Shown in pieces: positions 42,913-51,093 of a DNA stretch of 64,000 nt. The position numbers and the translations under genes were made by a program. Position 1 is the stretch's first letter, and each line of letters opens with the position of its first letter. Origin of the DNA: Corynebacterium amycolatum (lineage in GTDB: Bacteria; Actinomycetota; Actinomycetes; Mycobacteriales; Mycobacteriaceae). The notes beneath the pieces are model-generated. The model did not search any database and was not told the origin of the DNA. It saw only the letters and a program-made list of their open reading frames with translations. The stretch is from the NCBI RefSeq assembly GCF_016889425.1, contig NZ_CP069513.1, positions 868,001 through 932,000 on the forward strand, in the 5' to 3' direction.

Positions 42913-43551
42913 ATGAGTGGTCGTTCAGTTCGTCGCGGGTCGATGCTGGTTAGCGCGGCGGTCGCAGGTGTAGTGGCTTTGTCCGGTTGCTCCACTGATG
43001 AGACTGCAGCACCGACCTCTGCTCCTCAGGTAGATGAAGAAACGACCACCATCACTACGACCACCACTGTCGAGGATGACAGTGAAAGTGCAGATACCCC
43101 CAATCCGGATGTCGATGATAACGACACCGATGGGGGTTCTTCTGCGCCAATCCAGGAAGAGTCTTTCGAAGAAGCGGTTGCCGACCTGAACTCAATGGAA
43201 GGTGGCAATGGCAGCGGTTGGACAGTCACGGACAATACGAACTGGGATACCACCAGCGAGTTGACCTTTGCCTCAGCAGTACAGAATGAAATTACCCACT
43301 CAACTACCTCTGGTGCAGTGCTGCTGTTTCATAAGGGCGAGTACGTGGGTACCGCCGGTGGTCCGCGGACAATCAACTCGGTCGAAGGCGATGGCAAAAC
43401 TGTGACCGTCAATTTCTTCGATGTCAATAAAATGATTGAAGACGGCGGTGCCTTCGCCTTTAAAGACCAGTACAACGCTCCCGTTACGTACTCCTGGGAT
43501 GGGGTAGAAGTTGCTCAAGAAGGTGAGATTCCAAAGGCAGAGGGAAATTAA
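42913..43551 (+). CDS. LppP/LprE-family lipoprotein (paralog 2)
   Basis: 212 residues from ATG 42913 (GAAGAGG upstream). The signal peptide ends in the lipobox ALSGC, so Cys is lipidated and the protein anchored to the membrane. A Thr-rich then Asp/Ser-rich linker (about 60 residues) precedes the domain WTVTDNTNWDTTSELTFASA, VLLFHKGEYVGTAG, and YSWDGVEVAQEGEIP. It aligns with the secreted protein at 42159-42749 but has lost that protein's cysteines. The pair arose by tandem duplication with one copy changing its anchoring. Function unknown. Confidence 0.85.
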   Translation: MSGRSVRRGSMLVSAAVAGVVALSGCSTDETAAPTSAPQVDEETTTITTTTTVEDDSESADTPNPDVDDNDTDGGSSAPIQEESFEEAVADLNSMEGGNGSGWTVTDNTNWDTTSELTFASAVQNEITHSTTSGAVLLFHKGEYVGTAGGPRTINSVEGDGKTVTVNFFDVNKMIEDGGAFAFKDQYNAPVTYSWDGVEVAQEGEIPKAEGN

Positions 43552-43756
43552 TCTCTAACCCGTGCTCTCTCCAGATGCGAGTGCTGGCAAGCCGTTTTAA
43601 AGTAGTGGCGCAACACACAGATTTCACGTAGATTTCTGTGTTCCGTAAAATCTCCGACGGTAGTTTGTCGACACTTTGTTGTCGGTACTATGCCGTCGCT
43701 ATGAAGTCGCTAACATAAGTCGCTAATACTAAGCCCAAAGAGGAAAATCACCGGCC

Positions 43757-45013
43757 ATGTCTTCTCACAACTCATCTGACTCCATCCTTGACGAACGGAC
43801 CGAGCAGAGAGAGCAGCCACAGAACTCACGTGCTCACGGCACACGCCGCGCAATTGCGGCCATTGCTATGGGTGCGTTTGCTATTTCTCCTATTGCAGCC
43901 TGCAGCAATGATGCGGACAACGACGCGGTGTCGTCGTCAAGCAGTACAAGCGCGGTTAGCACTACGGCGAGCGAAGAGAAGACCTTTGAAAAGCAGCAGG
44001 TCGCTGAGCTGAATGCGTCCGCGAATGTGCGGCCGGCTGCGATGGCTAAGTTGCCGGAGGGTTTTGATCTGCAGTCGCACCGTGGTGGTCGTGGTGAGTG
44101 GACGGAGGAGTCCAAGCAGGCGATGGCCAACTCGCTGGAGCTGGGCGTTACAACGTTGGAGCTGGACATCGTTCTGACGAAGGATGGCGTGCCTATGGTC
44201 TGGCACGATCCGGAGATCCAAGACGATAAGTGCTCGGACACCGAGCCAGTGACGGAGGGGGATCCGCAGTACCCGTACGTCGGCAAGCTCGTGCATGACC
44301 TCACCTATGAGCAGGTACAAACCCTGGTCTGCGACAAGAAGCTCGAGGACTTCCCGGATGCGGAGCCAATCAAGGGCAACAGGATGATGACCCTGCCGGA
44401 GCTGTTCGAGCTAACTAAGGACAACCAGGACATCCACTTCAACATTGAGACCAAGATTGAGGGCGAAAAGCGCGCTGACTCGGCAGAACCACAGGAGTTC
44501 GTCGATGTGATTCTCGACGAGATTGACCGCGCGGGTGTGGCTGATCGAGTGATGATTCAGTCCTTCGATTGGCGCTCGCTGCCGCTGGTCGCGGAACGGA
44601 ACCCGGAGATTCCACTGGTCATGCTGTGGGACGAGACCACCTGGAAGAAGGATTCTCCTTGGATCGGCGATGTCAATTACGACGAGGTCGATGGCGACAT
44701 TATCGAGGCCGCCAAGCAGCTCGGCGTGCAGGTGCTCTCACCGACGCACAGCATTCCTTACGGCAAGACACCGTCGGATTCTGACTACCACCCGGTCGCC
44801 ACGCCGGAGCTGATTTCCCGCGCACACGAGGCTGGCATGAAGGTGGTGCCGTGGACGGTGAATGAAAAGGAGACCATGCGCGAGCAGATTGCCGCTGGTG
44901 TCGATGGCATCATTACCGACTACCCGACGCGTCTGCGCGAGGTCTTGACCGAGCTGGCTATGCCGCTGCCGGAGTCCGCTCCGGTGGGTGATGCAGGGAT
45001 GGCGACGAACTAG
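43757..45013 (+). CDS. glpQ: Glycerophosphodiester phosphodiesterase, lipoprotein
   Basis: 418 residues. A long N-terminal region with a twin Arg (GTRRAIAAIAMGAFAISPIAA) ends in IAAC, so Tat or Sec export with lipidation is likely. A Ser/Thr linker follows. The GDPD barrel starts DLQSHRGGRGEWTEES and has LELGVTTLELDIVLTKDGVP, VWHDPEIQDDKC and a late VPWTVNEKETMREQIAAGVD with GIITDYP. The catalytic His pair and metal-binding Glu/Asp are all present. It should release glycerol 3-phosphate from deacylated phospholipid head groups outside the cell. The ATG has AGAGGA upstream. Confidence 0.93.
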   Translation: MSSHNSSDSILDERTEQREQPQNSRAHGTRRAIAAIAMGAFAISPIAACSNDADNDAVSSSSSTSAVSTTASEEKTFEKQQVAELNASANVRPAAMAKLPEGFDLQSHRGGRGEWTEESKQAMANSLELGVTTLELDIVLTKDGVPMVWHDPEIQDDKCSDTEPVTEGDPQYPYVGKLVHDLTYEQVQTLVCDKKLEDFPDAEPIKGNRMMTLPELFELTKDNQDIHFNIETKIEGEKRADSAEPQEFVDVILDEIDRAGVADRVMIQSFDWRSLPLVAERNPEIPLVMLWDETTWKKDSPWIGDVNYDEVDGDIIEAAKQLGVQVLSPTHSIPYGKTPSDSDYHPVATPELISRAHEAGMKVVPWTVNEKETMREQIAAGVDGIITDYPTRLREVLTELAMPLPESAPVGDAGMATN

Positions 45014-45109
45014 TAAATCCGGCTAGCACCCGCGAAAACTTGTCTGTATTCCTGTTTTGCCCGGGTTTAGCTCTGCGAGCCGAGCGTGTTTCGTGTCACA
45101 CTTGACCTT

Positions 45110-46141
45110 ATGACGCGTTTGAAAGTGCTTGCCGACGTTGACACGGGTATCGATGACAGTCTTGCTCTCGTCTACCTCGCGGGGTTGCATACCGCAGGCG
45201 AGATTGAGCTGGTGGGTGTGACCTGCGCAGGTGGTAACACCACTGCGGCATGGTCCGCTCGCAACACAAAATACATGTTGAATCTCTGCGGTTGTCCGGA
45301 GGTCCCGGTTGTCAGCGGTTTCGAGGGGCCCGCTGACCGTGAGCTGACTACCACGCCTGAGACTCATGGCCCGTACGGGCTGGGCTACAACCTGGCGCCA
45401 CCGGCCGTCATCTACGAGCCGGGGCGCGGAGGAGCGACGGATCCGCTGGCGCTGTGGCGCCAGGTCATCGAGCAGGCGCGGTCGACGGGGGAGAAGGTGC
45501 ACCTGCTGGTCACTGGCCCTATGACTACCTACGTGGCCGCTTTGAAGAAGTACCCAGAACTCATGCGGGAGCTCGACGGCGTAACCATTATGGGCGGTGC
45601 TGTGGAGTACCACGGTAACGTTACCGAGTTTGCGGAATGGAACTTCTGGGTCGACCCCACCGCGGTCACCGAGGTCTTCGGCACCGCGGGCGCTGTGGCA
45701 GTCGAGCGCCCGGAGGATGCCGTGCGCAGTATCGCCACCGCCGCAGGTGCGCCGGTGCCGACGTTGATTCCACTCAATGTCACCGAGACCATCACTATCA
45801 GCGATGTTGAAATTGAGTTCTGGCGCGATGCCGGTATGAACCCGGAGCTGCTGCGTGTTCTGCGCCGTTCGCTGAAGTTCTACTTTGAGTTCCACCAGGG
45901 TGTGGGGGTCGGTTACAAGGCGCAGGTCCATGACCTCTTTGCTGCGATGGTGGCCGTCGGTGCGGTGACAGGGGAAGTGGAGAAGATGCGTCTCGTGGGC
46001 GTCGATAAGCGAACCTTTGCAGATGAGCCAGGACGCCGCGGTCAAGTGGTGGCAGACTCTGCCGGTGCTGAGGCGAACGTTGTCTTGGCTGCTGACCGGA
46101 GTGCGGCGCTGGTCGAGTTTGAGCGGGTGTTCCCGCGCTAG
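45110..46141 (+). CDS. Inosine-uridine preferring nucleoside hydrolase
   Basis: 343 residues from ATG 45110; a GTG 24 bases earlier is possible. The calcium-binding aspartate cluster is KVLADVDTGIDDSLAL (usual DTDxGxDDA). Other landmarks are GVTCAGGNTTAAWSARNT, VTGPMTTYVAALKKYPEL with GVTIMGGAVEYHGNVT, and EWNFWVDPTAVTEVF. The late HDLFAAMVAVG contains the conserved histidine and Asp. It cleaves ribonucleosides to base and ribose, for purine/pyrimidine salvage. The gene lies 116 bases before purT on the same strand. Confidence 0.92.
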   Translation: MTRLKVLADVDTGIDDSLALVYLAGLHTAGEIELVGVTCAGGNTTAAWSARNTKYMLNLCGCPEVPVVSGFEGPADRELTTTPETHGPYGLGYNLAPPAVIYEPGRGGATDPLALWRQVIEQARSTGEKVHLLVTGPMTTYVAALKKYPELMRELDGVTIMGGAVEYHGNVTEFAEWNFWVDPTAVTEVFGTAGAVAVERPEDAVRSIATAAGAPVPTLIPLNVTETITISDVEIEFWRDAGMNPELLRVLRRSLKFYFEFHQGVGVGYKAQVHDLFAAMVAVGAVTGEVEKMRLVGVDKRTFADEPGRRGQVVADSAGAEANVVLAADRSAALVEFERVFPR

Positions 46142-46257
46142 GTTCCCGCCCGTGCCCGCCGCGGTGAATACGCTCGCTGTCGTATGCTGGAGACAATCAA
46201 TTTCACAGCTGCTGGTTGTGCAGCGTACGTGCCGTAGACGAAAGCGAGTTTATCTCG

Positions 46258-47478
46258 ATGTTCACCCCTGAAGTCACCGGAACCCCGTACCAGCCGGGAG
46301 CGACGCGAGTTCTGCTGCTCGGCTCTGGCGAGCTCGGCAAGGAGGTGACCATTGCTTTCCAACGTCTTGGCGTTGAGGTGCACGCTGCCGATCGCTACGA
46401 GCATGCACCGGCACACCAGGTAGCTCACCACGCCTACGTCTTGAATATGTCGGACCCCAGTGCACTGCGGGACCTGATTCTCGAGGTCAAGCCCCACTTC
46501 ATCGTCCCCGAGATCGAGGCCCTGGCAACCGAGGTGCTGGAAGAGGTTGAGGAAGACGAGACGCTGGACGTCACCGTTATTCCAACCGCACGGGCGACTC
46601 AGCTGACCATGAACCGAGAGGGTATTCGCCGTCTGGCTGCGGAAGAGGTTGGGCTGCCGACTTCCCGCTATCACTTCGCCTCCAGCTTTGATGAGTTCAC
46701 CGCAGCTGTTGATGAGATTGGCTTCCCGTGTGTGGTCAAGCCGGTCATGAGTTCCTCGGGCAAGGGGCAGTCCACGCTGCGTTCGCCGGAGGATGTCCAG
46801 GCCGCGTGGGATTACGCCATGAGTGGCGGCCGCGTCGAGTCCGGCCGCGTCATCGTGGAGGGCTTCGTCGATTTCGACTACGAGATCACGCTGCTGACCG
46901 TGCGCTCCGTTGATCCGGAGACCGGCGAGGGGGCAACGTGGTTCTGTGAGCCCATTGGGCACCGTCAGCAGGACGGCGACTACGTTGAGTCATGGCAGCC
47001 GGCTGCCATGAGTGAAAACGCCCTGGACAATGCGCGCTCTGTCGCCGCGCGCATCACCAACGCGCTGGGCGGTCGCGGTATCTTCGGCGTCGAGCTGTTT
47101 GTTCGCGGCGATGAGGTGTGGTTCTCCGAGGTCAGCCCGCGTCCGCACGACACCGGCATGGTCACCATGGGCACCCAGCGTTTCTCTGAGTTCGAGCTGC
47201 ACGCGCGTGCAGTGTTGGGTCTGCCTATCGACGTCACGCTGGTGTCCCCGGGAGCCTCCGCTGTGGTCTACGGCGGTGCTGACATCGAGCAGCCGGGCTA
47301 CACCGGGCTGACGGAGGCCATGGCTATTCCGGAGACTGATATTCGTATCTTTGGTAAGCCGGTCGCTGGCCCGCGTCGCCGCATGGGCGTTGCTGTTTCA
47401 ACCGCGGATTCTGTCGATGCTGCCCGTGAGCGTGCATCGGAGGCGGCATCAAAGATTAAGGTCGTCGAACTGGGCTAG
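46258..47478 (+). CDS. purT: Formate-dependent phosphoribosylglycinamide formyltransferase (PurT)
   Basis: 406 residues from ATG 46258. The N-terminal nucleotide-fold motif [20 protein letters not shown] and [14 protein letters not shown] begin the protein. The ATP-grasp domain has [56 protein letters not shown] and PHDTGMVTM. These separate PurT from PurK. It formylates GAR with formate and ATP, independent of folate. A terminator lies 15 bases after the stop. Confidence 0.97.
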   Translation: MFTPEVTGTPYQPGATRVLLLGSGELGKEVTIAFQRLGVEVHAADRYEHAPAHQVAHHAYVLNMSDPSALRDLILEVKPHFIVPEIEALATEVLEEVEEDETLDVTVIPTARATQLTMNREGIRRLAAEEVGLPTSRYHFASSFDEFTAAVDEIGFPCVVKPVMSSSGKGQSTLRSPEDVQAAWDYAMSGGRVESGRVIVEGFVDFDYEITLLTVRSVDPETGEGATWFCEPIGHRQQDGDYVESWQPAAMSENALDNARSVAARITNALGGRGIFGVELFVRGDEVWFSEVSPRPHDTGMVTMGTQRFSEFELHARAVLGLPIDVTLVSPGASAVVYGGADIEQPGYTGLTEAMAIPETDIRIFGKPVAGPRRRMGVAVSTADSVDAARERASEAASKIKVVELG

Positions 47479-47492
47479 TTCGACGACGTAGT

Positions 47493-47536
47493 GTGCGCTG
47501 CGGTACGGCCATAACCGGCCCCGCAGCGCACTTTTT
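47493..47536. terminator. Terminator between purT and the convergent phosphoribosyltransferase gene
   Basis: The stem GTGCGCTGCGG (47493-47503) with CCGCAGCGCAC (47521-47531) is followed by T5; the loop holds a further GGCC pairing. Confidence 0.92.
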
Positions 47537-47568
47537 GTTTGCCCGCTATGGTGCGTAAGCTACTTGAT

Positions 47569-48072
47569 CTACTTGGACTTCTGTACCGGTGGCTCGGCCG
47601 ACCAGGGGAAGACGATCCAGTCATCGGTGTGCTTCCAGACATAGTCCGGTGCAATCTCCGAGCGGGACTTGCCGTAGAGCACAGCGGAGCGTACTTCCGC
47701 ACCGTGGGTCTTAAGCAAATCGAGCACCAGGTGCAGCGTGCGACCGGAGTCTGCGACATCGTCAACGACCAGCAGACGGCGCTCAGAAATCGATTCGATG
47801 TCCAGCAGCGGCTCCAGCAGAACCGGATCCGGCAGGGTCTCCGCCACGTCGGTGTAGAACTCGACGTTAATGGCGTCAGAGAGCTTGACGCCCATGGTGT
47901 AGCTGAGTGCACCTGCAGGTAGAAGACCACCGCGGGCCACGGCGATAATAATCTCCGGCTCGTAGCCCGAATCGACAATCTGCTGTGCCAGTTCACGGGA
48001 GGCGACGCCGAAGCCTTCCCAGGTCAGAACTTCCTTGACGTCCAGGTTGGATGAGTCTGCATGATAAGCCAT
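47569..48072 (-). CDS. Purine phosphoribosyltransferase-family protein (Gpt-like)
   Basis: 167 residues. The PRPP-binding motif is RRLLVVDDVADSGRTLHLVL, with IIAVARGGLLPAGALSY at the N-terminal loop and a small hood region ending DDWIVFPWS, as in xanthine-guanine phosphoribosyltransferases (WIVFPWE). It probably converts a purine base and PRPP to the nucleotide. TAGAGT at 48084-48079 ends six bases before the ATG, suggesting a leaderless transcript. It converges on purT and follows the fpr gene upstream. Confidence 0.88.
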   Translation of the reverse strand: MAYHADSSNLDVKEVLTWEGFGVASRELAQQIVDSGYEPEIIIAVARGGLLPAGALSYTMGVKLSDAINVEFYTDVAETLPDPVLLEPLLDIESISERRLLVVDDVADSGRTLHLVLDLLKTHGAEVRSAVLYGKSRSEIAPDYVWKHTDDWIVFPWSAEPPVQKSK

Positions 48073-48078
48073 GTATTA

Positions 48079-48084
48079 ACTCTA
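48079..48084 (-). promoter_or_regulatory. -10-like element (TAGAGT) of a probable leaderless promoter
   Basis: On the minus strand it ends six bases before the ATG at 48072, with no ribosome site. Confidence 0.4.
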
Positions 48085-48136
48085 ATCCGAAGACCGACTG
48101 ACGTGCACAATCAACTGCCCGGTTAGACCCGACACG

Positions 48137-49642
48137 CTAGCTGGCGACAGTCTCCACAACCGCTTCGTGTACAGCTTCGGCCACGTCATCGGCATCTGGC
48201 TGCTTTGCGACGACCGTGGAGGCCGCAACCATGTCGGCCCACTCGACCAGCTTCTTGCGCTCGCGGCCTTCGGCTTCGCCCGCTGCACGTTCGGCGGCGT
48301 CGAGTGCGTGCCAGCCCTCCCAGGTGGTGACCTGGAGGCCCTTGTTGGCCAGGAACTCGTCGATGTCGTTATGCGTGGGTTTTGCAGGTGCGACCAGGCG
48401 GCCTGCCTCCCAGTCGGCGATGAGGTTGCCGACGGTTTCGTTGGCGTCGCCCTTGGTGTTACCGATTAGGCCGACCGGGCCACGGCGAATCCAGCCGGTG
48501 GTGTACAGACCCTGGATGTGGTTGCCGTCGACGTCGTCAAGCACGCGTCCGCCGGCATCTGGGATGGTGTGGGTGCCGGTGTCGAACGGTACGCCGGTGA
48601 CTGCGTCGGAGCGGTAGCCGACTGCACGGTAGACCGCACCGATCGGCCATTCGGTGAACGTGCCGGTGCCACGGACGCCACCCTCGCCGTCGAGTTCAGT
48701 GCGTTCGGTGCGGATAGCGCTGACGTGCTGTACTCCATCCTCGCCGGTCTCGCCGATGATTTCGACCGGGGACTCGAAGAAGTGGATGAAGAGCTTGTGC
48801 GGGGCGCCCTTTGGCTCGCGGATGGCGTAGTTTTCCAGAATCGTACAGACCTGATCGGTGATCTTGGACTCACGACGGGACGTTTCGGAGGCGGCATCGT
48901 ACTGGATGTCCTCCGGATTCACGACAACCTCAATGGTGTCGGAGTGGTCCAATTCCTTCAGCTCCAGTGGAGTGAATTTTGCCTGGGCCGGGCCGCGGCG
49001 GCCGAAGACGTGAATTTCGTGGGCGGCATTCTTTGCCAGGCCAGCGTAGACGTTGTCGGCGATTTCGGTGACGTGCAGCTCATCGGCAGTCTTGGCGAGA
49101 ATGCGGGCGACGTCGAGGCCCACGTTGCCGACACCGACCACGGCCACGGACTCAGCGGAGAGTTCCCAATCGCGGGCGAACTCCGGGTGGGAGTCGTAGA
49201 AACCTACGAACTCACCCGCGCCGTAGTGCTCCGGCAGGTCGGCGCCCGGGATATTCAGATCGCGGTCGCCGGTCGCGCCAGTGGCGAAGATGATGGCGTC
49301 GTAGAACTGGCGCAGTTCATCGACGCTGACCTGCTTACCGACGTCCACGTTGCCCAGAAGTCGGACCTGCGGCTTGTCCAGCACTCGGTGGAGGGACTTA
49401 ATGATGCCCTTGATTCGCGGGTGGTCTGGCGCAACGCCGTAGCGGATGAGACCGAACGGCACTGGAAGGCGCTCGTAGAGGTCGATGGCGACGTCGCGGC
49501 CGGACTTCATCAGTGCGTCGGAGGCGTAGATACCGGCCGGGCCCGAGCCGACCACGGCTACACGCAGTGGCGTGGTGGAGTTGGCGAGATTGGGCAGTGA
49601 GGAAGCGGCCGCGTTCTGGGCTGCAGTCTGGTCGTTGGTCAT
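48137..49642 (-). CDS. fpr2: Ferredoxin/flavodoxin-NADP+ reductase, sulfur-regulon copy
   Basis: 501 residues of the adrenodoxin-reductase-like family. The FAD motif is RVAVVGSGPAGIYASDALMK, followed by LPVPFGLIRYGVAPDHPR. The NADP motif is VAVVGVGNVGLDVARILAK and the FGRRGPAQAKFTPLELKEL motif is present. A C-terminal GWIRRGPVGLIGNTKGDANE ends the fold; an acidic, Ala/Val-rich tail follows. Sulfite reductase needs six electrons, which this enzyme can supply through ferredoxin from NADPH. It is divergent from cysZ, and a pair of McbR-type operators lies between. A close paralog flanks the other end of the locus (57055-58443). Confidence 0.94.
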   Translation of the reverse strand: MTNDQTAAQNAAASSLPNLANSTTPLRVAVVGSGPAGIYASDALMKSGRDVAIDLYERLPVPFGLIRYGVAPDHPRIKGIIKSLHRVLDKPQVRLLGNVDVGKQVSVDELRQFYDAIIFATGATGDRDLNIPGADLPEHYGAGEFVGFYDSHPEFARDWELSAESVAVVGVGNVGLDVARILAKTADELHVTEIADNVYAGLAKNAAHEIHVFGRRGPAQAKFTPLELKELDHSDTIEVVVNPEDIQYDAASETSRRESKITDQVCTILENYAIREPKGAPHKLFIHFFESPVEIIGETGEDGVQHVSAIRTERTELDGEGGVRGTGTFTEWPIGAVYRAVGYRSDAVTGVPFDTGTHTIPDAGGRVLDDVDGNHIQGLYTTGWIRRGPVGLIGNTKGDANETVGNLIADWEAGRLVAPAKPTHNDIDEFLANKGLQVTTWEGWHALDAAERAAGEAEGRERKKLVEWADMVAASTVVAKQPDADDVAEAVHEAVVETVAS

Positions 49643-49689
49643 TGAGTGGAATCCTTTTTCTACGTTTTCTTTGTCGCGATTGCTTATCG

Positions 49690-49705
49690 TAGACCAATCG
49701 GTCTA
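49690..49705. promoter_or_regulatory. McbR-type operator, fpr2/cysZ gap, site 1
   Basis: TAGAC-CAATCG-GTCTA, perfect match to TAGAC-N6-GTCTA. Its right end runs into TATGCT on the plus strand, a possible -10 for cysZ. Confidence 0.85.
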
Positions 49706-49724
49706 TGCTTGCTGAAACAGAATA

Positions 49725-49740
49725 TAGACAAACTGGTCTA
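49725..49740. promoter_or_regulatory. McbR-type operator, fpr2/cysZ gap, site 2
   Basis: TAGAC-AAACTG-GTCTA, 35 bases from site 1. On the minus strand the site continues into TATATT, a good -10 for fpr2. Confidence 0.85.
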
Positions 49741-49894
49741 CAAAAAGCAAACACAAAACACCGCAAGAATCACTGCTTTGGCTTGAGAGGGTTTTGCTGC
49801 GTATTGCTTCTGCTGAACGAGGTCTAAAAGAGCTTGTCGTGCGGACGTCGTGGCAACGGCAGGCTCTGGTTGGGTAAGCGGGGAAGGGCTTGTC

Positions 49895-50920
49895 ATGGAA
49901 AAACTCATAGTCTTCGTGCTAATCGGTCTTGGCGCGCAATTAGTCGATGGCACTCTGGGGATGGCATTCGGTGTCACTGCCACTTCACTTTTTATTGTTG
50001 CTGGTAGTAGTGCTGCCACTGCGTCGGCGGTAGTTCACGTAGCGGAGGTGGGCACGACGCTGGCCTCTGGTATTTCGCACTGGCGATTCGGCAATGTCGA
50101 CTGGCGGCGCGCACTGAGCCTTGGTGTGCCGGGCGCTATCGGTGCCTTTGTTGGTGCGACCTTTTTGTCCAATCTGGATAGTGATGCCGCGACGCCTGTG
50201 ACCTCGACAATTTTGCTTTTTCTCGGCCTGTGGGTGATTATCCGCTTCGCCTTCCTGGCTAATGTTAAGCGCAAGAAAAAGACCTGGGGAGCGAAGAAGC
50301 TCGCTCCGCTGGGGCTCTTTGGTGGTCTGCTCGATTCCACTGGTGGCGGCGGTTGGGGGCCTGTTACCACCTCTACTTTGTTGGGTGCTGAGGCTGATCA
50401 GCCGCGCAAGATTATCGGTACTGTCTCGGCGGCGGAATTTCTTGTCGCTCTAGCTTCTGTGCTGGGCTTTTTGCCAAAGCTGCGGGAGGAGTTTACTCAG
50501 CATGCCGCGCCGGTAATTGGTTTGCTGTGCGGTGGTGTGATTGCTGCACCTTTGGCTGCATACCTGGTGGGGCGTATTAATCCGCGCCTGCTTGGAATTG
50601 TGATCGGCGGCGTGTTGGTCGGGCTGAATATTCGAACACTGTTTTCGCCGCTGGTTTCTGGCGGCGTGTTGGCAACAGTGCTGCTTGTCTGGGCTTTTGG
50701 CGTTGTCGCACTGGTGCTGTGGGCGCGGTCGCATGACACTCTTCCGCGTCTGCGTCAGCGGGTCCAACTTGAGTCGACTTCTCAGTCTTCCTCGGCTGAT
50801 GTGTCTAGTTCTGGATCTCCATCACCGGCTTCGGTTGATGGCGGGGCTGGGGATGCTTCTGGAGGTGTCAAAGTGGGCGCAGAAAACGGTGTCCACGTGG
50901 GCGAAGCGGGGGTTCGCTAG
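49895..50920 (+). CDS. cysZ: TauE/SafE-family sulfate/sulfite permease (CysZ of corynebacteria)
   Basis: 341 residues from ATG 49895 (GGGAAGGG upstream; a start 45 bases earlier lacks one). Eight or so membrane helices: FVLIGLGAQLVDGTLGMAFG with VTATSLFIVAGSSAATASAV, then GLFGGLLDSTGGGGWGPVTTSTLL, and a last helix AFGVVALVLWARS. The repeated glycine-rich motifs are the TauE/SafE signature. In C. glutamicum a TauE-type CysZ in the same cluster is required for sulfate uptake. A Ser/Gly-rich C-terminal tail is cytoplasmic. It is divergent from fpr2 and 173 bases from cysI. Confidence 0.88.
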   Translation: MEKLIVFVLIGLGAQLVDGTLGMAFGVTATSLFIVAGSSAATASAVVHVAEVGTTLASGISHWRFGNVDWRRALSLGVPGAIGAFVGATFLSNLDSDAATPVTSTILLFLGLWVIIRFAFLANVKRKKKTWGAKKLAPLGLFGGLLDSTGGGGWGPVTTSTLLGAEADQPRKIIGTVSAAEFLVALASVLGFLPKLREEFTQHAAPVIGLLCGGVIAAPLAAYLVGRINPRLLGIVIGGVLVGLNIRTLFSPLVSGGVLATVLLVWAFGVVALVLWARSHDTLPRLRQRVQLESTSQSSSADVSSSGSPSPASVDGGAGDASGGVKVGAENGVHVGEAGVR

Positions 50921-50950
50921 GTATCCGAGCATACCCCGGCTTGCACTAGC

Positions 50951-50966
50951 CAGACTGGTCGGTCTA
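50951..50966. promoter_or_regulatory. McbR-type operator, cysI promoter, distal site
   Basis: CAGAC-TGGTCG-GTCTA matches the consensus at nine of ten arm positions. It is 36 bases upstream of the proximal site. Confidence 0.7.
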
Positions 50967-50986
50967 ATGTTGCCTGCAATACTGCA

Positions 50987-51002
50987 TAGACCGTCCGGTC
51001 TA
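50987..51002. promoter_or_regulatory. McbR-type operator, cysI promoter, proximal site
   Basis: TAGAC-CGTCCG-GTCTA, a perfect match, continuing into TATAAAA, a likely -10 for the cysI operon (about 85 bases before ATG 51094). Confidence 0.88.
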
Positions 51003-51093
51003 TAAAAATTAGCAACTAATTCGTTCAGGGCTGATTCAAGCAACTCTGATTCGGTCAACGAGAACAAAAACGAAAGTGATTCGGTAGATTCCC

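Noticed and set aside
43619..43650. ACACAGA/TCTGTGT inverted repeat before glpQ as a CRP-type site
   Set aside because: The arms are too far apart for a GlxR site and lack TGTGA/TCACA.
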